The translations under genes were made by a program, and so were the position numbers. Of a stretch of DNA of 36,179 nt, positions 32,736 to 36,179 are shown piece after piece (position 1 is the stretch's first letter; each line of letters opens with the position of its first letter). Below the pieces are notes generated by a model that saw only the letters and a list, made by a program, of their open reading frames with translations, did no database searches and was not told where the DNA came from. Source of the DNA: an uncultured Erysipelotrichaceae bacterium (GTDB lineage: Bacteria; Bacillota_I; Bacilli_A; RF39; UBA660). The stretch spans positions 1 to 36,179 of the forward strand of contig CACZFH010000027.1 of the NCBI GenBank assembly GCA_902780395.1. Reading direction: 5' to 3'.

Positions 32736-33870
32736 AAACTATACCAACACCACATAACAATACAATTAATCCAATAAAGTAAATTGTTTGAGCAGCATTC
32801 ATACCAGTATCAGGAGCACCAATAAATTCAACTTCAGTTCCAGCATTAACATTAATTACATTACCAGTAACAGAAACAACTTTTTGTAAATCTTCTCCAG
32901 CAGCACTTTTTCTTTCTGTATAATATTCATTTCCAGTTAAAGAAGTGAATTTTCCAGTAACATTAACATTAATAGTTTGTACTTTTTCAGTAACTTTTTC
33001 AGCAGGAACCCTTACGTAGAAATCTGTTCCAGCAGCAACTTCTCCCTCAATATCACGACCATCAGCATCAACTACATATGCTCCATCAATTCCACTAACT
33101 GAAATAGTATAAGAAGTTAAACTTGTAGATGGATTACCAACAACTGATATTTTAGCAGATTGATAATAATTTCCATCAGCTGATTTAGCAATTGAATCAC
33201 TAGCCTTAGTTACAGATAATTTTCTAGAACTAGATACATTTTTAGCTTCATCTACTAATGCTCTAACTTTAGCATAAACGCCATCTGCAGAAACTTGACC
33301 ACCAACATAATAGAAAGTATTAGCATTTTGAATACCTGTCATATCTTCACTACTTATATTATGAATAGCAACGCCAGGATTTTTCTCATATAAATATAGC
33401 CAAATAGCAACTTGAGTAGCCCATGTTTCAACATACTTATTTCCATTAACAATATCTACATCATTAGCATAACTATTATCTAAGATATACAATAAACCAT
33501 AGTCTTCAATAGCATCACCTTTTAAATATTGTGGTGGATCTGACTCATCAGATGAAACTTGAGCTTTATGCTCGATACAAAATACTGGATTTGTAGCACT
33601 ATCATCAGAATAATATAGTGGAACAACAAAACTATTACCTTCTCCATCTGTACCTCGTATAAGTGCAGTTCCCTCATGATAAAAATAAAAACTATCACCT
33701 GTTACAGACGCAGCATAACTAATACTAGTAGCTTGATTACTAGTAATACCAAACATTGCAAGAGAGAAAATTGCAAAGATGGCAACAACAAAAGACATAA
33801 GAACAGAAAAATTAAATACACTCTTACTTTTTTTCTGTCTTTGACTTTCTTCCATATAAATTTTTTCCAT
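32704..33870 (-). CDS. Thioester-domain (TQXA) surface adhesin with PDTG sorting signal
   Basis: 388 aa from ATG 33870 (AAGGTGA site); a GTG three codons earlier lies in that site. A signal peptide (about 17-52, VLMSFVVAIFAIFSLAMFG) is followed by a thioester domain: Cys101 in NPVFCIEHKA and Gln156 in WATQVAIWLYLY (numbered from the GTG), the Cys-Gln pair that forms the covalent bond in TQXA domains. An Ig-like/collagen-binding-type beta domain follows (about 220-345). The C-terminal sorting signal is GAPDTGMN, then a hydrophobic helix and a short charged tail (NAKPVESK). Thioester adhesins bind host surfaces covalently. It is the first gene of the adhesin-sortase-membrane-protein operon. Confidence 0.93.
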   Translation of the reverse strand: MEKIYMEESQRQKKSKSVFNFSVLMSFVVAIFAIFSLAMFGITSNQATSISYAASVTGDSFYFYHEGTALIRGTDGEGNSFVVPLYYSDDSATNPVFCIEHKAQVSSDESDPPQYLKGDAIEDYGLLYILDNSYANDVDIVNGNKYVETWATQVAIWLYLYEKNPGVAIHNISSEDMTGIQNANTFYYVGGQVSADGVYAKVRALVDEAKNVSSSRKLSVTKASDSIAKSADGNYYQSAKISVVGNPSTSLTSYTISVSGIDGAYVVDADGRDIEGEVAAGTDFYVRVPAEKVTEKVQTINVNVTGKFTSLTGNEYYTERKSAAGEDLQKVVSVTGNVINVNAGTEVEFIGAPDTGMNAAQTIYFIGLIVLLCGVGIVYANAKPVESK

Positions 33871-33895
33871 TTCTTTCACCTTACCTTATAAATGT

Positions 33896-33904
33896 ATTAT
33901 ATCA
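33896..33904 (-). promoter_or_regulatory. Extended -10 promoter of the adhesin operon
   Basis: Minus strand TGATATAAT, TGn-extended; -35 candidates (TTTGAT) are 15-16 bp away and poor. No clear terminator precedes it after the phosphorylase gene. Confidence 0.6.
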
Positions 33905-33949
33905 TAAATTAAATAAAATCAAACCCTTTTAGAATTTTTTTTTTGAAAA

Positions 33950-35179
33950 TTACACATCAATTGTAAAAATAGAGTCATAAGAGATTGAAGGTTCCTTTTT
34001 CCCTATATAAATTGTTGCTAAAACATCCCCTTTTTTAACTTTATCACCAACTAACTTATTTAAATAAATTCCTACAGAATGATCAATTGTATCATCTAAC
34101 GTTTCTTTACCAGTTCCTAAAGATAAAGCTAGTTTACCAACTTCTAGGGCATCAATCTTTTTAATAATTCCAGATGATTTAGCCTCAATTGTCTTTGTCT
34201 TAGAACTAATTTTCATCTTTGTAAGATCACCTTTCTGATGAGCAACCAAATCAAGGAATTTTTGATAAGCAGACCCATTTTTTACACATTCAACTACCTG
34301 CTCATAAGCTTCTTCTTTAGAAATATTCTTTCCCATACTAACCATTTCACTAGCTAAATCAAAACATAATCGAACAAATTCATTATCAGTTTCTTCACCT
34401 TTTAAAACATCAATTGCTTCTTGAACTTCTAAACTATTACCAATTGCCCTTCCTAAAGGAACATTCATATCACTAATAATAGTCCGAACTTCTCGCTGAT
34501 AGAATTTACCAATACGAATCATAAGATCACTAAGTTCTTTAGCATCTTGTTTTGTTTGCAACAAAGCCCCTCTTCCTACTTTAATATCAATTAATATTTT
34601 ATCAGCCCCACCAGCAATTTTCTTACTCATAATACTAGAAGCAATCAAAGGAATAGAAGAAACAGTAGCCGTTACATCTCGTAAAGCATAAATAGCTTTA
34701 TCCATAGGTACTAAAGAAGCAGTCTGTCCTGTAATAACAATTTGAATATCTTGTAATTGTTTTAGTATCTCTCCTTCTTTTAGATTAATACGATATCCCG
34801 GAATAGATTCTAATTTATCAATAGTACCACCAGTATAACCTAAACCACGTCCACTCATTTTAATAACTGGAATTCCTAAAGAGGCAACTATAGGAGCAAT
34901 CACCAAAGTAGTTTTATCTCCAATTCCACCAGTAGAATGTTTATCCACTTTAACTCCATCTATCATAGAAAAATCTAACACATCTCCACTATCAATAAAA
35001 ATTTTAGTTAAAGCAAATATCTCCTCATCACTCATTCCATTAATACAAATAGCCATTAATAGACTAGACATTTGATAATCTAAAACTTCCCCTTCAAGAT
35101 AACCATTAAAAATAGTATCTAATTCCTGATAAGTTAACTCTTTTCCTAATCTTTTCTTATTAATTATATCTAGTATCAT
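33950..35179 (-). CDS. pdp: Pyrimidine-nucleoside phosphorylase
   Basis: 409 aa (usual about 430). Splits thymidine/uridine/deoxyuridine with phosphate to the base and (deoxy)ribose-1-phosphate. The signature KVDKHSTGGIGDKTTLVIAP is followed by KMSGRGLGYTGGTIDKLESI, and the family block SIMSKKIAGGADKILIDIK. The C-terminal barrel-sandwich-like domain (SSGIIKKIDALEVG...VKKGDVLATIY) is complete though the tail is short. Start has AAAGGAGAT; the ATG overlaps the GNAT stop as ATGA. In many genomes the partners are deo genes; none are seen here. Confidence 0.95.
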   Translation of the reverse strand: MILDIINKKRLGKELTYQELDTIFNGYLEGEVLDYQMSSLLMAICINGMSDEEIFALTKIFIDSGDVLDFSMIDGVKVDKHSTGGIGDKTTLVIAPIVASLGIPVIKMSGRGLGYTGGTIDKLESIPGYRINLKEGEILKQLQDIQIVITGQTASLVPMDKAIYALRDVTATVSSIPLIASSIMSKKIAGGADKILIDIKVGRGALLQTKQDAKELSDLMIRIGKFYQREVRTIISDMNVPLGRAIGNSLEVQEAIDVLKGEETDNEFVRLCFDLASEMVSMGKNISKEEAYEQVVECVKNGSAYQKFLDLVAHQKGDLTKMKISSKTKTIEAKSSGIIKKIDALEVGKLALSLGTGKETLDDTIDHSVGIYLNKLVGDKVKKGDVLATIYIGKKEPSISYDSIFTIDV

Positions 35180-35583
35180 AATATCTCCTTTCTATATATA
35201 TCAGAATCTCTCTTATTAAATCCCTTTTTTTCATATAGTTTATGAGCCGCTATTCTAAATCTACTACATGTAAGTTGCAAATACATAGCATGATCATCTT
35301 TAGCAATTTCTTCAGCATAAGTAAGCATCTGATCAGCCACTCCCATCCCCCTGAATTGACTAGAAACACACACATAATCAACTAAATAATAAAATTGATT
35401 CTTAATTGGATTTAACACCTTCGTTAATAGCAAATATCCCACTACTTGATTATCAACACATCCAACAATCTCATGAAACATATTTCCCTCTACTTTATTT
35501 TTGTGACAAGAAAAAGCCTCCATCAAAATTCCATCAACTAAAGAAAAATCATTTTCTTCATACAACCTGACTTTAATATCCAT
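35176..35583 (-). CDS. GNAT family N-acetyltransferase
   Basis: 135 aa from ATG 35583 (MDIKVRLYEEND, TAGGTGATT site); the frame to 35637 lacks a site. The acetyl-CoA motif A is YVCVSSQFRGMGVADQMLTY (RxGxGxA-type). A typical single-domain acetyltransferase with motif B near the end (AHKLYEKKGF). The substrate cannot be inferred. It is co-transcribed with pdp through an ATGA overlap, from its own promoter. Confidence 0.9.
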   Translation of the reverse strand: MDIKVRLYEENDFSLVDGILMEAFSCHKNKVEGNMFHEIVGCVDNQVVGYLLLTKVLNPIKNQFYYLVDYVCVSSQFRGMGVADQMLTYAEEIAKDDHAMYLQLTCSRFRIAAHKLYEKKGFNKRDSDIYRKEIL

Positions 35584-35604
35584 ATAATCACCTACTCTAA
35601 AAGT

Positions 35605-35634
35605 ATTATAGCATTTTTTATTATTTTCAAGCAA
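35605..35634 (-). promoter_or_regulatory. Promoter of the GNAT-pdp operon
   Basis: Minus strand TTGCTT (35629-35634), 18-bp spacer, TATAAT (35605-35610), with TGC extended -10. Confidence 0.65.
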
Positions 35635-35650
35635 CAACTCATATTAGAAC

Positions 35651-35679
35651 AAAAAAGGATTTAGATTTCTAAATCCTTT
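35651..35679 (-). terminator. Strong intrinsic terminator without an assigned gene
   Basis: AAAGGATTTAG pairs with CTAAATCCTTT (11 bp, 4-base loop), then TTTTTTG on the minus strand. A second terminator lies about 70 bp upstream, after the 71-aa gene. Confidence 0.85.
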
Positions 35680-35755
35680 AATCAATTTCTATCTTTGTTA
35701 AATGTCTACCACACAACAAAATACATAGTGTTAATAACATAATCAGTAACTTCAA
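35678..35755 (-). CDS. Possible 25-aa hydrophobic peptide
   Basis: TTG-started frame LKLLIMLLTLCILLCGRHLTKIEID with its TAA in the arm of the following terminator, the layout of most genes here. The only nearby ribosome site (AAGGAGG) is 20 bases away, too far for the TTG; an in-frame ATT at 35776 is 3 bases after it. T-rich DNA gives such frames by chance, so this is tentative. Confidence 0.25.
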   Translation of the reverse strand: MKLLIMLLTLCILLCGRHLTKIEID

Positions 35756-35787
35756 CAAAAAAAAAGAAAGGAAAATATTCCTCCTTT
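35752..35787 (-). terminator. Probable terminator after the 71-aa gene
   Basis: Minus strand GGAA-TATT-TTCC short stem extended by A-T/G-U pairs, then TTTCTTTTTTTTT. Confidence 0.5.
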
Positions 35788-35816
35788 TTATAAAACAAAA
35801 TCATAATTATTTTAAA

Positions 35817-36032
35817 CTATCGAGTTTTTGGCTTGTTTACATTACCTTCAGATAAACTATTGATTTCTTTCAATAATTCATTTGACTCTCGTCTTAAAGA
35901 ATTAATAATGCTATCATAATATGCCCTTGCAGAAGTATTTCCAGTATTTTGAACATTATCTGCTTTCTTTATCAACCCTTCTATTTGTTTTTGTATGTCA
36001 CCATACATTTTACATAAACCTTCTAAATTCAT
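35817..36032 (-). CDS. Small coiled-coil protein, 71 aa
   Basis: 71 aa, unrecognised. Predicted to be almost wholly helical: MNLEGLCKMYGDIQKQIEGLIKKA, then a Gly/Asn turn (NVQNTGNTSA) and SIINSLRRESNELLKEINSL, giving a helix-turn-helix pair. The tail is basic (NKPKTR). The ribosome site AGGGGGAT lies 6 bases before the ATG, and an extended -10 promoter lies 48 bases upstream. A two-helix protein of this size is consistent with an adaptor or the small subunit of a toxin-antitoxin/secretion system, but no partner is visible in the window. Confidence 0.65.
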   Translation of the reverse strand: MNLEGLCKMYGDIQKQIEGLIKKADNVQNTGNTSARAYYDSIINSLRRESNELLKEINSLSEGNVNKPKTR

Positions 36033-36080
36033 ATAAATCCCCCTTTTCTATTAAGTCATCTCTTCAACTCAATTGGCTGT

Positions 36081-36110
36081 ATTATAGCACGTATAATACT
36101 GATTAGTAAA
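36081..36110 (-). promoter_or_regulatory. Promoter of the 71-aa gene
   Basis: Minus strand TTTACT (36105-36110), 18-bp spacer, TATAAT (36081-36086), with TGC just before the -10. An inverted repeat TAGTAAATT/AATTTACTA covers the -35. Confidence 0.6.
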
Positions 36111-36150
36111 TTGATGAACTTGCTAATCATTAATTTACTAGTATAATAAA

Positions 36151-36178
36151 TTTTACTTATTTTATAAAATAAGTAAAA
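36151..36178. terminator. Palindromic two-way terminator at the window edge
   Basis: TTTTACTTATTTTA and TAAAATAAGTAAAA form a perfect 28-bp palindrome with T-runs; it probably ends a gene just outside the window. Confidence 0.55.
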
Positions 36179-36179
36179 A

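Noticed and set aside
1-36179. tRNA/rRNA genes, CRISPR arrays, insertion sequences, prophage
   Set aside because: I found no tRNA cloverleaf, no regular spaced direct repeats and no transposase, integrase or phage structural motif anywhere in the window.

Overview
The window reads as chromosome of a low-GC (roughly 30 % by eye) spore-forming bacterium of the Bacillota, probably a Bacilli/Erysipelotrichia-like or Mycoplasmatota-adjacent lineage. The evidence is strong GGAGGTGAT ribosome sites, sigma-A promoters (TTGACA-N17-TATAAT), a T-box leader, the spore genes cotE and spoVS, and a Gram-positive surface with a sortase and D-Ala-D-Ala carboxypeptidases. TGA is used as a real stop (fmt, spoVS, uppS), so the Mycoplasma code 4 is excluded. 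The species cannot be named from the sequence alone. Almost every gene is on the minus strand. Only two, a zinc-phospholipase-C-like gene (about 10.4-11.0 kb) and a VanY/LdcB-type carboxypeptidase (about 25.8-26.7 kb), are on the plus strand, and each ends tail-to-tail with a neighbour at a shared two-way terminator.

Layout, in window coordinates. 0-5.4 kb: a priA - small membrane protein - ART-like membrane protein - fmt - membrane protein operon (transcribed right to left). 5.5-9.7 kb: a cell-surface protein with ten 48-bp repeats and a 49-aa membrane peptide, then an envelope set uppS-cdsA-rseP and rpsP-khpA. 9.8-14.3 kb: cotE, the phospholipase-like gene, ymcA/ricA, miaB, an unknown gene and an ankyrin protein. 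14.5-19.6 kb: an SPFH/zinc-ribbon protein with a membrane zinc-ribbon partner, serS with its T-box leader, a zinc-ribbon multi-pass protein and spoVS. The spoVS...miaB-ymcA-cotE order matches the known Bacillus arrangement. 19.7-26.7 kb: VanW plus a degenerate SGNH protein, a frameshifted large surface gene, and two carboxypeptidases. 26.8-33.9 kb: a large alpha-2-macroglobulin-like surface protein, and a thioester (TQXA) adhesin - sortase - multi-pass membrane protein operon. 33.9-36.1 kb: pyrimidine-nucleoside phosphorylase with a GNAT acetyltransferase, and a small coiled-coil protein.

Together the genes cover translation (fmt, rpsP, serS, miaB, khpA), envelope lipid synthesis (uppS, cdsA, rseP), wall trimming (two carboxypeptidases, VanW), sporulation, and a host-facing surface. 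The most notable points are: (i) a probable membrane-tethered ADP-ribosyltransferase-like protein with H-Y-E-type motifs between priA and fmt; (ii) a 13-T homopolymer forming the -35/-10 spacer of the macroglobulin promoter, a possible phase switch; (iii) a sortase without the usual catalytic Arg, paired with a thioester adhesin; (iv) an SGNH-fold protein that has lost its Ser and His; (v) a large surface gene broken by a deletion and frameshift; and (vi) a recurrent layout in which stop codon, terminator hairpin and the next gene's promoter are packed into the same few dozen bases.
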